64,000 bases of DNA, taken from assembly GCF_013423785.1 (NCBI RefSeq), contig NZ_CP058952.1, positions 62,001-126,000 of the forward strand, in the 5' to 3' direction. Position 1 is the stretch's first letter. Each line of letters starts with the position of its first letter. The notes beneath the pieces are model-generated. The model searched no databases and had not been told where the DNA came from. It saw nothing but the letters and a program-made list of their open reading frames with translations. Below are positions 29,776 through 39,299 of the stretch, one piece after another. This stretch comes from Chitinibacter fontanus (GTDB taxonomy: Bacteria > Pseudomonadota > Gammaproteobacteria > Burkholderiales > Chitinibacteraceae). A program made the position numbers and the translations under genes.

Positions 29776-30162
29776 TTACCCCTTATAGACACCACGGTAG
29801 ATTGCAACAATCAAATCAGCTTCCGCTCGAGACAAGCTACACGCGGCCATCAATTGTGTTACATCAGCCCCCTGCTGAGCCAGTTTGATTGCGAGAGCAT
29901 AATTTTGCTCTTCTGACACCGCAGTGACTTCTTCTACGGGTATTTGAGTGACTTGCGATTCAAATTCACACTGCAGCGATTGTATTTTCATCATCAATTG
30001 TTCAATTTTAAATTCATGCTCCACCAATTTATCTGCATAGGTTTCACTTTGAGCTGGGCGCATTTTTCGCAATTTCAACCAGAAAATAAGCGCTTCACAA
30101 GCATATACGGCTAGAACAGTTAATAAAAACATTGCGGCAGTCAAATAATCGATTGTAATCAT
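29776..30162 (-). CDS. DUF2802 protein of the flagellar cluster
   Basis: This 128-residue protein has one N-terminal membrane helix (about residues 7-30), a coiled-coil-like middle (about 40-72) and a C-terminal helix-turn-helix-like block YALAIKLAQQGADVTQLMAA followed by CSLSRAEADLIVAIYR, which is the DUF2802 signature. DUF2802 genes are found repeatedly in flagellar clusters of beta- and gammaproteobacteria; their role is not settled. It lies two bases upstream of the fliK-like gene. Confidence 0.8.
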   Translation of the reverse strand: MITIDYLTAAMFLLTVLAVYACEALIFWLKLRKMRPAQSETYADKLVEHEFKIEQLMMKIQSLQCEFESQVTQIPVEEVTAVSEEQNYALAIKLAQQGADVTQLMAACSLSRAEADLIVAIYRGVYKG

Positions 30163-30186
30163 ATACAGATCAATAACTCAATTTTG

Positions 30187-30513
30187 TCATGCACGATACG
30201 CATTAAACAATTTGGTTTCATTTGCACTACCCTGCAATAATTTGGCTAACTCTTCATGCCAATCACTCAATACAGGCTGCAGAGCATTAATTTCATTAAT
30301 AGTTTCAGTTACCAGCATACTATACTTTTGCTCTTGTTCCTTATTTAATAACTGAACTTGCTCAGGCAAGGCTGCCATGCAATTGATTACGTTTGGCAGT
30401 TGTTCATGCAATTCGTCCCATAGGGACTGTTTAGCCAGCAAGGAAACATGCTGCAAAGTTTTTAGCAAATCTGAATACTGCAAGCAAAGACTTTCAAAAT
30501 CAAATGCTTCCAT
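30187..30513 (-). CDS. FliT-like flagellar export chaperone
   Basis: This 108-residue, mostly helical protein lies directly after fliS, the usual fliT position. It starts MEAFDFESLCLQYSDLLKTL and has a helical leucine-rich pattern and a C-terminal tail (ANETKLFNAYRA) resembling FliT family members, which hold the filament-cap protein FliD for export. The sequence is weakly conserved, so the call rests on position, size and helicity. The ATG at 30513 lies inside the end of fliS (14-base overlap). Confidence 0.65.
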   Translation of the reverse strand: MEAFDFESLCLQYSDLLKTLQHVSLLAKQSLWDELHEQLPNVINCMAALPEQVQLLNKEQEQKYSMLVTETINEINALQPVLSDWHEELAKLLQGSANETKLFNAYRA

Positions 30514-30946
30514 ACTGCACCATCTGCTCTTGTCCAGCCTGATGATTTTGCTGCACCTCCAACGCAATAGAATCCCAAGATTCTTTCAAATCTTTTAAAA
30601 GACTCAATGCCGTATCTAACTTTTCAATATCATTCTGGATATTAGCTTCTAATAGCAAATAGGCAATGTACTCATACAAAGCATCGAGATTTTGAGCTAG
30701 CTCACCACCCGACTCACGATCCAAAGATAGCCGCAGCCCTTCCTCAATGATTGATATTGCTTTTGAAATTGCAGCACCTTTCTCACCAATATTCATATTT
30801 TGCATATGAAGTTTAGCGATAGTAACTGCTTTGATAGCACCATCATAAAGCAGAACAATAAGACGATGAGGTGATGCCGTATTAACGTCGGCATCTAGAC
30901 TTTGGCTGCTATACGCAGCCATTGCACGGCGAACTTGGGCACTCAT
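30500..30946 (-). CDS. fliS: Flagellin export chaperone FliS
   Basis: This 148-residue helical chaperone binds the C-terminus of flagellin in the cytoplasm. Family hallmarks are AYSSQSLDADVNTASPHRLIV (the Y..... SPh.Li pattern near the N-terminus), LYDGAIKAV, and a long helix with LDALYEYIAYLLLEANIQND. Slightly longer than the 128-136 residues usual in enterobacteria. It follows fliD closely, with a strong GGGGGTGG before the ATG. Confidence 0.93.
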   Translation of the reverse strand: MSAQVRRAMAAYSSQSLDADVNTASPHRLIVLLYDGAIKAVTIAKLHMQNMNIGEKGAAISKAISIIEEGLRLSLDRESGGELAQNLDALYEYIAYLLLEANIQNDIEKLDTALSLLKDLKESWDSIALEVQQNHQAGQEQMVQYGSI

Positions 30947-30973
30947 TGAGCCACCCCCATTATAGTTTAATTT

Positions 30974-32977
30974 TTAAGAAAATTTCGGCAACGTGGCCAA
31001 CTGTTGGGATAAGGAGCTACTAGTCTGCTGCATCTGCGTCAGCATAGTATCTAATGCGACATATTGAGCCCGATAACGAGCTTCTGTTGCAGTCATCCTA
31101 CGTTCAAAAGCGGTTCTTTGTTGTTGGATATCTTTTACCGTTTTATTCAACGTTTCTAATTTAGTGCCAATTGCACCTTTACCATCAATTATTTTTGCCA
31201 CGGCTTTATCCAGCTGAGAAGCAAAACCTTGCGATACTGCGATACCGCCACGATCGCCAATTGTTCCACCTAAAACGGATAATTTGAAACCATCATCATT
31301 GTATAGTTTTTGGCCATCACTCTTTAAAGCAATACCATTCAGACTACCCGCAGCATCGACACCTGATGAGTTTGTCCCGCCTTGCAATCCAAATTCAGCT
31401 GCAGCAGAAGAAACCATCACACTTGAACTAGCACCATATTTATTTGAGGTAATTGATATTTTATTTGAAGCATCAATACTTACAGCCACAGTAGAACCAG
31501 CTGTTTTCAAAGTTGAATTTGAATTCACTCGCGTTTGTATTTCAGCAGCTAATTGTGTGCTAGTATAACTTCCTTCAGCTAGATCAATTGATATTGCTTT
31601 GCCATCTACAGTCAAAGAGATTGATTTATTTGTAGAATTAATCGGAAACACACCGCTCGTAAACGTTGCAGCTGTGCTACCTACAAAAGTGCCTTGTGAC
31701 GCCAAGGCTGTAACATTTAAATCGTAGTTACCTGCTAATGTATTTTTCCCGAGTGTCTCAATTTTGATCTGCCGATCAGTACTACGAGCATTTGATGCAA
31801 ACAGGCTAGTAACGCCATCAGGATCATCAGCCATTCCCTTATTCAATTTGGTCTCATCGAGCGTCATTACACCATTTCGATCAACCGAAATACCAACTTG
31901 GCTTAATCGCTTTATATCACCGCCAGTATAATCGAGCACTTGATTCATCATGTCACGAAGCTCAGTTTCGATCATGCGTGGAACATATTCACCATTTAAT
32001 ACTTGTGCGTTATTGGATTCACCTGGAGCAGCTTTGGAAGTGTCGGCTTTGGTCAAATCCCTCATTGTTTTGATGAGATCATTGTATGATTTAACCATTT
32101 CTTTCAGCGGTGCTGTAATCGAGGCCGAATTTTTATTGACACTCAATTGAACTTGCGTCGTTGTTTCCTTTGCAAGAGTAAATGTCAGGCCATCAATTGC
32201 ATCAGTAACAACATTTGTAGGCTTAGTGATCGTTATGCCATCAAGCTTAAAGATTGAATCTTTTGCAGCTTGATTCTGTGTCATATTTGTAATTGCGGCA
32301 GGAGTTGCAGCAGGATTATACGCTAGTGCTGATAAACCATTTAGATCAGTATTGCTTGCCGAAATACCAGCCTCTGCAACCGTAATGCGCATATTATTTG
32401 CACTACCCGATTGAGATGATGATAAGGCCAAACGATAACCAGTACCGTCATTAACAATACTTGCACTTACACCACCATTGGCCTTATTAATCGCATCTCT
32501 AACACCTTCTAAAGTGTTATTGGTGCTATCAATCGTGACCGAAATTGATGTTCTCGCGGTATTAGGCGTAAAACCTGAGCCATACGACCCAAAATCAATA
32601 GTTAACACGCCCTCACCAATTACATCACTGGCCTTTGTATAAGTTCTACTTGCAAGTTTTTGGGATGTCGCAAGCTGCGTTACTTCAATGTTGTATTTAC
32701 TAGCCTGCGCGCCTGCAGAAGCACTAATTTTAACCGCAGAATCGTCTGAAGATGTTGCTGAAGTTGAGCCAGTATAAGTTGCAACATTATTGAGCTTTGC
32801 TAAGGCAGATTGAAAGCTGGTAAGCCCACTTTTAATAGTGCCATAAGCACTAATCTTTGCTTGCAGTCCAACCTCTTTGACCGTCATTTTTTGCAGGGGC
32901 TGCCGTTCAATCGACATCAACTGCGAGACTAGGCCATTAATATCAATCCCACTCATGCCACCAGTCGTAATCGCCAT
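30974..32977 (-). CDS. fliD: Flagellar hook-associated protein 2 (filament cap) FliD
   Basis: This 667-residue protein caps the growing flagellar filament and guides flagellin assembly. The N-terminus GIDINGLVSQLMSIERQPLQKM and the C-terminal coiled coil (about residues 590-660, KDIQQQRTAFERRMTATEAR) are typical. It is about 200 residues longer than E. coli FliD: residues about 400-535 form an extra Ser/Thr-rich section that restarts with NYDLNVTALASQ, resembling KYNIEVTQLATSQ near residue 87, as if a surface domain were duplicated. GAAGGGG precedes the ATG. Confidence 0.93.
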   Translation of the reverse strand: MAITTGGMSGIDINGLVSQLMSIERQPLQKMTVKEVGLQAKISAYGTIKSGLTSFQSALAKLNNVATYTGSTSATSSDDSAVKISASAGAQASKYNIEVTQLATSQKLASRTYTKASDVIGEGVLTIDFGSYGSGFTPNTARTSISVTIDSTNNTLEGVRDAINKANGGVSASIVNDGTGYRLALSSSQSGSANNMRITVAEAGISASNTDLNGLSALAYNPAATPAAITNMTQNQAAKDSIFKLDGITITKPTNVVTDAIDGLTFTLAKETTTQVQLSVNKNSASITAPLKEMVKSYNDLIKTMRDLTKADTSKAAPGESNNAQVLNGEYVPRMIETELRDMMNQVLDYTGGDIKRLSQVGISVDRNGVMTLDETKLNKGMADDPDGVTSLFASNARSTDRQIKIETLGKNTLAGNYDLNVTALASQGTFVGSTAATFTSGVFPINSTNKSISLTVDGKAISIDLAEGSYTSTQLAAEIQTRVNSNSTLKTAGSTVAVSIDASNKISITSNKYGASSSVMVSSAAAEFGLQGGTNSSGVDAAGSLNGIALKSDGQKLYNDDGFKLSVLGGTIGDRGGIAVSQGFASQLDKAVAKIIDGKGAIGTKLETLNKTVKDIQQQRTAFERRMTATEARYRAQYVALDTMLTQMQQTSSSLSQQLATLPKFS

Positions 32978-33020
32978 GATTTACCCCTTCAATAACGTCT
33001 TAACTACACAAAAACAGCAC

Positions 33021-33416
33021 TTAGGCTTTATCCCGCACCAATAAGCCTTGAAGCTTATCAATTGCTTTAGCAATATTAATCACTTCTTCGGTAGGAATTT
33101 GGCGCAATACTTCTTTTGAAGCAACATCAATTACTTTAACAAGACGCAATTTAGTATCTTCATCTGTTGAAAATTCTAAACCCACATTTTTGTTCATCGA
33201 GCCAATCGTTTGGTTAATTTTTTTAACCGCATCATTAATTTGCTCAGCCTGTGCCTTGGCATCAACAGCCTGAACAGCTTCTTTTGGAACCTCGACAATC
33301 GGCGGCAAACTATCACCCACCGCCCTAGCTGCAGTAGATTGACTCGGCATCTGCCGAGGTTCATCCCTCAAAATGGGCTGAGCCTGGCCAGTTCCAGAAA
33401 CTGAGTTGATTTGCAT
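33021..33416 (-). CDS. flaG: FlaG family flagellar protein
   Basis: This 131-residue protein has a variable, proline-rich N-terminus and the conserved FlaG domain: INDAVKKINQTIGSMNKNVGLEFSTDED, then KVIDVASKEVLRQIPTEEVINIAKAID. FlaG is linked to filament length in several bacteria but its mechanism is unknown. It sits between fliC and fliD, the usual position. AGGAG lies nine bases upstream of the ATG, and a GC-rich hairpin (33439-33466) precedes it in the fliC-flaG gap. Confidence 0.92.
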   Translation of the reverse strand: MQINSVSGTGQAQPILRDEPRQMPSQSTAARAVGDSLPPIVEVPKEAVQAVDAKAQAEQINDAVKKINQTIGSMNKNVGLEFSTDEDTKLRLVKVIDVASKEVLRQIPTEEVINIAKAIDKLQGLLVRDKA

Positions 33417-33438
33417 GATTCTACTCCTCTATGCACAG

Positions 33439-33466
33439 ATGCCCCGAGATTCTCACCTCGGGGCAT
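33439..33466 (-). terminator. Hairpin between fliC and flaG, possible partial terminator
   Basis: The 10-bp stem ATGCCCCGAG/CTCGGGGCAT closes an eight-base loop 33 bases after the fliC stop. No T run follows on the minus strand, so strong intrinsic termination is unlikely. It may protect the abundant fliC mRNA 3' end or let only part of the transcripts continue into flaG-fliD. Confidence 0.6.
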
Positions 33467-33499
33467 GCAAACTAATTTACGGCATACTCAGAGGCCTGA

Positions 33500-34951
33500 T
33501 TAGCCACGTAGCAAACTTAGCACCTGGTTAGGCAATGCATTAGCCTGGGCCAACATCGCTGTACCAGCCTGCTGCAGAACCTGAGCCCGAGTCAAGTTTG
33601 CTGTTTCACTCGCAAAGTCTGTATCTCGAATCCGACTACGCGAAGCCGATAGATTTTCCGAAGTTGTCTGCAAGTTCTTAATTGTAGTTTCAAAACGGGA
33701 CTGGATTGCACCGTAGTTGGCACGTGCACTATTAATGTTTTGCAAGGCTGAATCAACTATGCGAATAGCCAAGGTAGCCTTATCAGCTGTTGAGACATCC
33801 AGCTTATTCACTTTATTAGTTTGATCAGCAGACGCAGCACCAAAGAGACCAGTTACCGCAGATGTAGTAAACCCATTTGCCGAATCTAACGTTACATTAC
33901 CTTTAACTACAGATTTCGCCGAAACAGCCGGACTATCAGCGGCTCCAACATCTTCCCTGGTTCCATCCTCCTTGATACGCTGTGCCGTTACTTGAATATT
34001 CGTACCAGAAGCATCTTTATTTGTTATCTCAATATCAGAACCAGAAGCATTGGTTAATTCAATGTAAGTACCGTCCGTACTTGTTTTAGCAGTCACTCCC
34101 GTTTGCGAGCTAACTTTATTAATTTCAGCAACCGCCTGAGACAGTCCTTCAGCGGTATCTACATTACTAACGGTAAACGATACGCCTACAGCAGTAGCAT
34201 TATCTGCTTTGATCTGAATACTGCCGGAAGAAGCGGCAGTAAAATCCAGCTTCGCTAATGATTGGGCAGAGGCCGCGACGCCAGTTTCACCCTGGACTGC
34301 GTTAATTTTATCCGCAATTGTTTTCGCAGAGTCTCCAGTTGCAATCGTAACATCTTTACTTGTAAGGCCACCAACAGTCAGTGTTCCAGTACCAAAAGCA
34401 GCTGAAGCACCAGCGGCCACCCCAGATGAGGATGAAGTCGCTAATCCGTATTTATTTGTACGAACATCAGCAGTCCCGACACTAATCACTTGGTTAGCAT
34501 TTGCTCCTACTTGGAAAGATTGCGAGCCAAATGATCCATTAAGTAATTTAAGACCGTTAAACTCTGCTGTATTTGCGATCCGATCAAGCTCACTAACTAG
34601 ATTAGACACCTCAGAATTTAGTGCCTGACGATCAGAGCCACTATTTGATCCATTGACTGACTGCACAGCCAATTCACGAATACGTTGCAGAATATCGCCT
34701 GAAGACTGGAGTGCACCCTCAGCAGTTTGGGAAACAGAAATGCCATCATTTGCATTTCTACGAGCTTGATCTAAGCCGCGAATTTGGCTAGTCATACGCT
34801 CAGAGATCGCCAAACCAGCAGCATCATCTTTCGCACTATTGATACGTAAACCCGATGACAGTCTAGTCAAGGACGTAGACAAAGCGGAGCCCGTTTGAGC
34901 TAGATTTCGCTGAGAATTTAGCGACGGCACGTTTGTGTTAATAACTTGCAT
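33500..34951 (-). CDS. fliC: Flagellin
   Basis: This 483-residue filament protein has conserved ends: [39 protein letters not shown] and, at the C-terminus, [31 protein letters not shown]. The [11 protein letters not shown] segment (about residues 87-97) matches the region recognised by TLR5 in beta/gamma flagellins. The middle (about 170-400) is Ser/Thr/Ala-rich and is the exposed, potentially glycosylated part. A sigma-28 promoter lies 62-88 bases upstream, and AGGAG precedes the ATG. Three probable glycan-modification genes lie directly upstream on the same strand. Confidence 0.97.
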   Translation of the reverse strand: MQVINTNVPSLNSQRNLAQTGSALSTSLTRLSSGLRINSAKDDAAGLAISERMTSQIRGLDQARRNANDGISVSQTAEGALQSSGDILQRIRELAVQSVNGSNSGSDRQALNSEVSNLVSELDRIANTAEFNGLKLLNGSFGSQSFQVGANANQVISVGTADVRTNKYGLATSSSSGVAAGASAAFGTGTLTVGGLTSKDVTIATGDSAKTIADKINAVQGETGVAASAQSLAKLDFTAASSGSIQIKADNATAVGVSFTVSNVDTAEGLSQAVAEINKVSSQTGVTAKTSTDGTYIELTNASGSDIEITNKDASGTNIQVTAQRIKEDGTREDVGAADSPAVSAKSVVKGNVTLDSANGFTTSAVTGLFGAASADQTNKVNKLDVSTADKATLAIRIVDSALQNINSARANYGAIQSRFETTIKNLQTTSENLSASRSRIRDTDFASETANLTRAQVLQQAGTAMLAQANALPNQVLSLLRG

Positions 34952-35012
34952 GATATTAATCTCCTAGAAGATGTGATTCAAAATCGGACGCACCGCCGCG
35001 TCCACACTTGAT

Positions 35013-35039
35013 TTATCGTCAGAAGGAAGCAGAACTTTA
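35013..35039 (-). promoter_or_regulatory. Sigma-28 (FliA) promoter of fliC
   Basis: On the minus strand TAAA (35036-35039), a 15-base spacer and GACGATAA (35013-35020) match the sigma-28 consensus TAAA-N15-GCCGATAA at all but one position. It lies in the 116-base gap between the glycosyltransferase stop and fliC. This predicts late-class expression of fliC after hook completion. Confidence 0.88.
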
Positions 35040-35067
35040 GGATTAATTTACAAACAACTTTTCGACA

Positions 35068-38000
35068 TCAAGCGCCCTCTGTCCAAGCAGACACCCACCT
35101 GCGGAGCTCATCGCCACCTAACATATAGTGATCGGCAACATACGCCTTCAGAGCGCCTCCCAACTTGCGTCTTGCATCAGCATCCTCGATCAAAGTGTTT
35201 AGCGCATCACACCAATCTTTGTATTTATTTTTAACCCTCAAAACAGGGAAATTTTTATCCTTATAAGGACCGAAATCACTGCACACCACAGCAAAACCGC
35301 ACGCACCATATTCAAGAAGTTTTAAATTACTTTTACAACTATTAAAGGCATTCTCCTCCAGAGGAGCAATTGCGATATCCAATCTAAGGCTTGCTAGTTT
35401 TGCCGGATACGTTTCAATACTGACGCCCGGATGGTATTCGGAGACAAAAGGGGCCAAACTAGCCGGACAAAAGCCTAAGAAAACCCACTCAACTTTTTGA
35501 CTATAATGTTTAATAACATCTTTAATCAACTCCAAATCACCAGTGTGACCAACCCCACCAGCCCAACCTATGCGAATTTTTTTATTTTCATTAATTGAAC
35601 TATCCAACGTTGCCCACCAAGTGACAGGTAGTAAATTACGGACAATACGGATATCATTATGCCAATTTGAACAAAAATTAGCCAACTCTTCAGTTGAAAC
35701 AATGAATCTATCCACATTTGATAAAATAGTCCTAACCGATTTCAAAACATCCTTCGGCATAACTTCTCTGTGATGACTTTTCAACGGTAAATTGATCACG
35801 TAGTCATCTAAATCCAACACTTTGAAAGATCGGCTATACTTTTTATATTCAAGTACCCTTTGAATATCATTAGAATCGGTCCTTCGTTGCATTACAATAA
35901 TATCAGGGCACACGCGCTGCAAATCTATCGGATTAAAAAATTCGCTAGAAATGGCAGCCTCAACCATCAGACTGGACTCCATAGCCTCCAAAGGCTTAAT
36001 TACCCTATAATTACCACAACCAAAAAAATCAGAGGGATGGGCTAATACAAAAGGCCTTTTTCTATTACCCACAGGCCGCCAATGGAGTAATTTATTATCT
36101 TCAAGCTCGACCCCATTTCCATCCCTAGAAAGGCCGGGATTAAATGCTGGATCGTCAGCCAATAGAGGCAACCAACGTGAATACATCACAGATTGTTCTG
36201 AGCGATAGCGTATTAATTTCTCTGCGCTCTTCTCTGATTCAATTGAATTTTGACTTACACTCCCCACGTGAATTAGCTGAGCAAAAGGCGTCCAAACGAT
36301 TAAATAACCTAGCTTTTTAATCTTTAAACATAAATCGACATCATTGAATGACACTTTTAATGATTCTTCATCAAAACCACCAACCTCAAGATAAATCTCT
36401 TTTCGTATCATCATACACGCAGCAGTGACTGCAGACAGTACTTGATCAATACAGTCTCTCTCCATCAAGCTAGAAGCAGGCTGCATGCCTATATAAGGAT
36501 GATCTGCAACCCCTCGAAGCCCTAAAAAAACACCAGCATGCTGCAGCGTACCATCAGGAAAAAGCAATTTTGCCCCAACAATTCCCACTTCATTGCGGCA
36601 CGCATGATTTAACATAGCATCAAGCCAATCAGGATCGATTATTTCTGTATCATTATTGAGTAGCAGCAAATAATCTCCAGATGCTTGCGTAGCAGCAAGA
36701 TTATTCATCTTGGAAAAATTAAACTCCCCAGGATGGTTTATTACCTTAATAAAGCCTACACCTAATGAGCACAAGCCACTTAGATATTTTTTGCACTCAA
36801 CAGTAACACTACCATTATCAACAATAATAATTTCATACCTTTTATAATTTGTAAGAGATATGAGAGAGTCAACACATCTAGACAGATACTCCAATTGGTC
36901 TTTTGTTGGTATTATTATCGAGACGATCGGCGAAAAATCTCTATCGTAGAGTAATCGATAACTGCTTTGCTGACGAACTAACTTCGCGCGAATGCCACTA
37001 CGTGACAAATGTCTCTCGATTATCGCAGCCAAAACTTCTCTATTATTTGACTCCACATTGATTTTAACTCTAAAGGGGTCTAGAGCATGCCTCAAAACAA
37101 GAGGTATCCTATGTATATTGGCTGAGCCATACACCTCAAAAACCCTAAAGATCAAATCTAAAGAGAAGAAACATCCAAATAATTCATCTGGAAAGCATGC
37201 AACTAACACCTCTTTCTTAATTGCAAAACTTTCAACCAGATAAGGCCTACTTCTCATCCAATCAATATTAAATTCCGGAAACAATGCTGGATAGAACGAA
37301 CCAGTACTTAGCTGCACATCTTCATCTGAATAAATTAATGCAGCTCCCTTATTCTCAAACTGTTTTATTTTGAACTGGAGAAGTGCGTAAGATTCAAACG
37401 TATCACCTGCAGAGGCAAAATAAATCCAGCATGCATCAGAAAGAGATCGAACAGCCGAACTAATTCCAGCAATAATAGATTGAGAATTAACCTCCTTAAC
37501 ACCAGGTAATCCAATATATTCCTCTGAGAAAACATATATATCGTCAGGCTCTAGAAGTTGGGATTTGAGGGAATAAATAGTCGCCTCTACTGCAGCTCTA
37601 CCACGACCATACTCAAAAACAAAAACCACAAAAGATTTGAAAGGCTTTTGACTAGAGAGAAATTGATCAATAAGTCGTCCATGTGATTTATAGACTTTAA
37701 AACCAGCAAGCCATTCCTGATAAGCTGCGATAGAATCTCGAATTTTAATATTTGATACAGCATTAACTCTTACGCCAAAATTTGATTCTACAGCTTCTTC
37801 AAAGCTTCCTTGTGTAAATGCCTCAAAGTTATTACCACCAGATGGAATCACATTACCAGCATAAAGACATGGCTCTAAAATTCTATTAATTTTAAGAGCC
37901 TCGGCAATTGAATATATAAATGTCTGATTCCCAATAAATAATGATGCACCCGCCACATAGCATGCCAGCTCATAAAAATCATCAAATCTCATATACTTTG

Positions 38001-38547
38001 CATCAGGTACCGATTTTATAAAATCATCAAACTCATCTGGCACCCCTAAAAAAGCCACGCTTTTCCCACTAAGAAATTTATAATTGATATTTGGATTCCT
38101 ATAGCGACTTGACCTTGCAACTACAATATCACTATGAACCTTAGGTTCAACCGACAACCATGGAAACTCTAGGTCAGGAGCAAACCCTAAAATAGGTTGG
38201 TAGTATCTCGCAATAGAACCCATTGCTAGATTTAATTTATCTATCACTCGAAAACGATCAAGATCCACATCAAACAAGTGAGGCGCATCTGAGTTATATT
38301 TGTGAAAAGTAACATTTTTTATATATTCTTGAGCCAAAAGCAGTGGCTTTAGCAATTTAGCCCCTTCATCGGTAATCATGACATTGCCAGATGGGTGGGT
38401 TAAATGGTCAGGGAGCCACATTGGCGCATCAACAACAAGCAGCAATCCTGCCACAACATTATTTAACTCACAGAACTTTTTAATTGAAGGCAATGCATAA
38501 ATCACATCACCCAAATTCCCAGAATGTTTAAAAACAACCACGTTCAT
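35068..38547 (-). CDS. Giant multi-domain glycosyltransferase (GT9-like, GT2, GT2, GT4-like)
   Basis: This 1159-residue protein appears to contain four glycosyltransferase-like modules. Residues 1-255 begin HSGNLGDVIYALPSIKKF, as in heptosyltransferase-like (GT9) domains. About 300-520 is a GT2-like unit of the O-antigen type with YSDEDV and a following N-I-D-W-M-R-S-R-P pattern but a degenerate start. About 540-790 is a full GT2 domain (SIIIPTKDQLEYL, LLLLNNDTEI). About 828-1159 is GT4-like (IGWAGGVGHTGDLELI, LLEYGACGFAVVCSD). The gene is AT-rich and lies just upstream of fliC, so flagellin glycosylation is plausible; surface polysaccharide assembly is the alternative. Sugar donors and acceptors cannot be read from sequence. 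It starts one base from the end of the methyltransferase gene. Confidence 0.8.
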   Translation of the reverse strand: MNVVVFKHSGNLGDVIYALPSIKKFCELNNVVAGLLLVVDAPMWLPDHLTHPSGNVMITDEGAKLLKPLLLAQEYIKNVTFHKYNSDAPHLFDVDLDRFRVIDKLNLAMGSIARYYQPILGFAPDLEFPWLSVEPKVHSDIVVARSSRYRNPNINYKFLSGKSVAFLGVPDEFDDFIKSVPDAKYMRFDDFYELACYVAGASLFIGNQTFIYSIAEALKINRILEPCLYAGNVIPSGGNNFEAFTQGSFEEAVESNFGVRVNAVSNIKIRDSIAAYQEWLAGFKVYKSHGRLIDQFLSSQKPFKSFVVFVFEYGRGRAAVEATIYSLKSQLLEPDDIYVFSEEYIGLPGVKEVNSQSIIAGISSAVRSLSDACWIYFASAGDTFESYALLQFKIKQFENKGAALIYSDEDVQLSTGSFYPALFPEFNIDWMRSRPYLVESFAIKKEVLVACFPDELFGCFFSLDLIFRVFEVYGSANIHRIPLVLRHALDPFRVKINVESNNREVLAAIIERHLSRSGIRAKLVRQQSSYRLLYDRDFSPIVSIIIPTKDQLEYLSRCVDSLISLTNYKRYEIIIVDNGSVTVECKKYLSGLCSLGVGFIKVINHPGEFNFSKMNNLAATQASGDYLLLLNNDTEIIDPDWLDAMLNHACRNEVGIVGAKLLFPDGTLQHAGVFLGLRGVADHPYIGMQPASSLMERDCIDQVLSAVTAACMMIRKEIYLEVGGFDEESLKVSFNDVDLCLKIKKLGYLIVWTPFAQLIHVGSVSQNSIESEKSAEKLIRYRSEQSVMYSRWLPLLADDPAFNPGLSRDGNGVELEDNKLLHWRPVGNRKRPFVLAHPSDFFGCGNYRVIKPLEAMESSLMVEAAISSEFFNPIDLQRVCPDIIVMQRRTDSNDIQRVLEYKKYSRSFKVLDLDDYVINLPLKSHHREVMPKDVLKSVRTILSNVDRFIVSTEELANFCSNWHNDIRIVRNLLPVTWWATLDSSINENKKIRIGWAGGVGHTGDLELIKDVIKHYSQKVEWVFLGFCPASLAPFVSEYHPGVSIETYPAKLASLRLDIAIAPLEENAFNSCKSNLKLLEYGACGFAVVCSDFGPYKDKNFPVLRVKNKYKDWCDALNTLIEDADARRKLGGALKAYVADHYMLGGDELRRWVSAWTEGA

Positions 38548-39299
38548 TAGTCCACCCCATCAACAAAATCACTTAACTCCATTTTTAATTGATCAACTTT
38601 AGAACCTGCATCTCCGATCAAAATAGATACACCAGCCAACTCTTGCACTATCTCTTTAAAAGCAGTGGCAACCTCTTCACGCCCAACCCTGCCATCCCCA
38701 TTTGCAACCAAGCCCCATGAAGGTTGGTCTATCTTTTTTATTACCATTTCAATTTGATAGGCGCCACCAGCATGCAACTCAGGTGGAATTGTGTAATCAT
38801 AAAATTCATCATCTTCGACCAAATGAACAATCCTATAAGAATTGACTAATAGCGCAGACTCCACCTCGCCAATCAAGCTTCTCGGGGTATAAAATCTTTT
38901 GTGATCTAAATTCCACCTTGAAGGTAATTCCTGTTTCTTTTCATACAAAAACTGATGAGGTACCGTTATGACTAAGTAACCACCAACCTTCAAGACACGG
39001 AACCAGTCTCTAATTGCAGCAATCGGATCATCTATATGCTCCAGGGTATGTGACGTGTATACGGTATCAACACTTTCATCTAAAAATGGGAGAACTTTGC
39101 CATCATATCCTGGGTAATTTAGATCAATCCCAATTGCATCTGGCAAAACAGGCACAACATCAATTTCCTCGTAACCTCTATAACCTACATCCAGCACAAT
39201 TGATCCAAAAAATTTTTCAAAAAACCCCTCATGCTTTCTCCTTGCAAAAGCCTTTCTTGTTTCAGGCCCCAAATTCTCTTTATTCCAACCCATATTCAA
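38547..39299 (-). CDS. Class I SAM-dependent methyltransferase of the glycan module
   Basis: This 250-residue protein has a Rossmann methyltransferase core: VLDVGYRGYEE (a variant motif I), an acidic IGIDLNYPG, then LPFLDESVDTVYTSHTLEHIDDP (motif II-like) and FRVLKVGGYLVITVPH. Similar enzymes accompany O-antigen and glycan gene clusters, where they methylate sugars. The C-terminal part (about 200-250) is helical and may bind a partner. Its start overlaps the upstream gene end by four bases and its stop shares a base with the glycosyltransferase start, so the three genes form one translation unit. Confidence 0.8.
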   Translation of the reverse strand: MNMGWNKENLGPETRKAFARRKHEGFFEKFFGSIVLDVGYRGYEEIDVVPVLPDAIGIDLNYPGYDGKVLPFLDESVDTVYTSHTLEHIDDPIAAIRDWFRVLKVGGYLVITVPHQFLYEKKQELPSRWNLDHKRFYTPRSLIGEVESALLVNSYRIVHLVEDDEFYDYTIPPELHAGGAYQIEMVIKKIDQPSWGLVANGDGRVGREEVATAFKEIVQELAGVSILIGDAGSKVDQLKMELSDFVDGVD

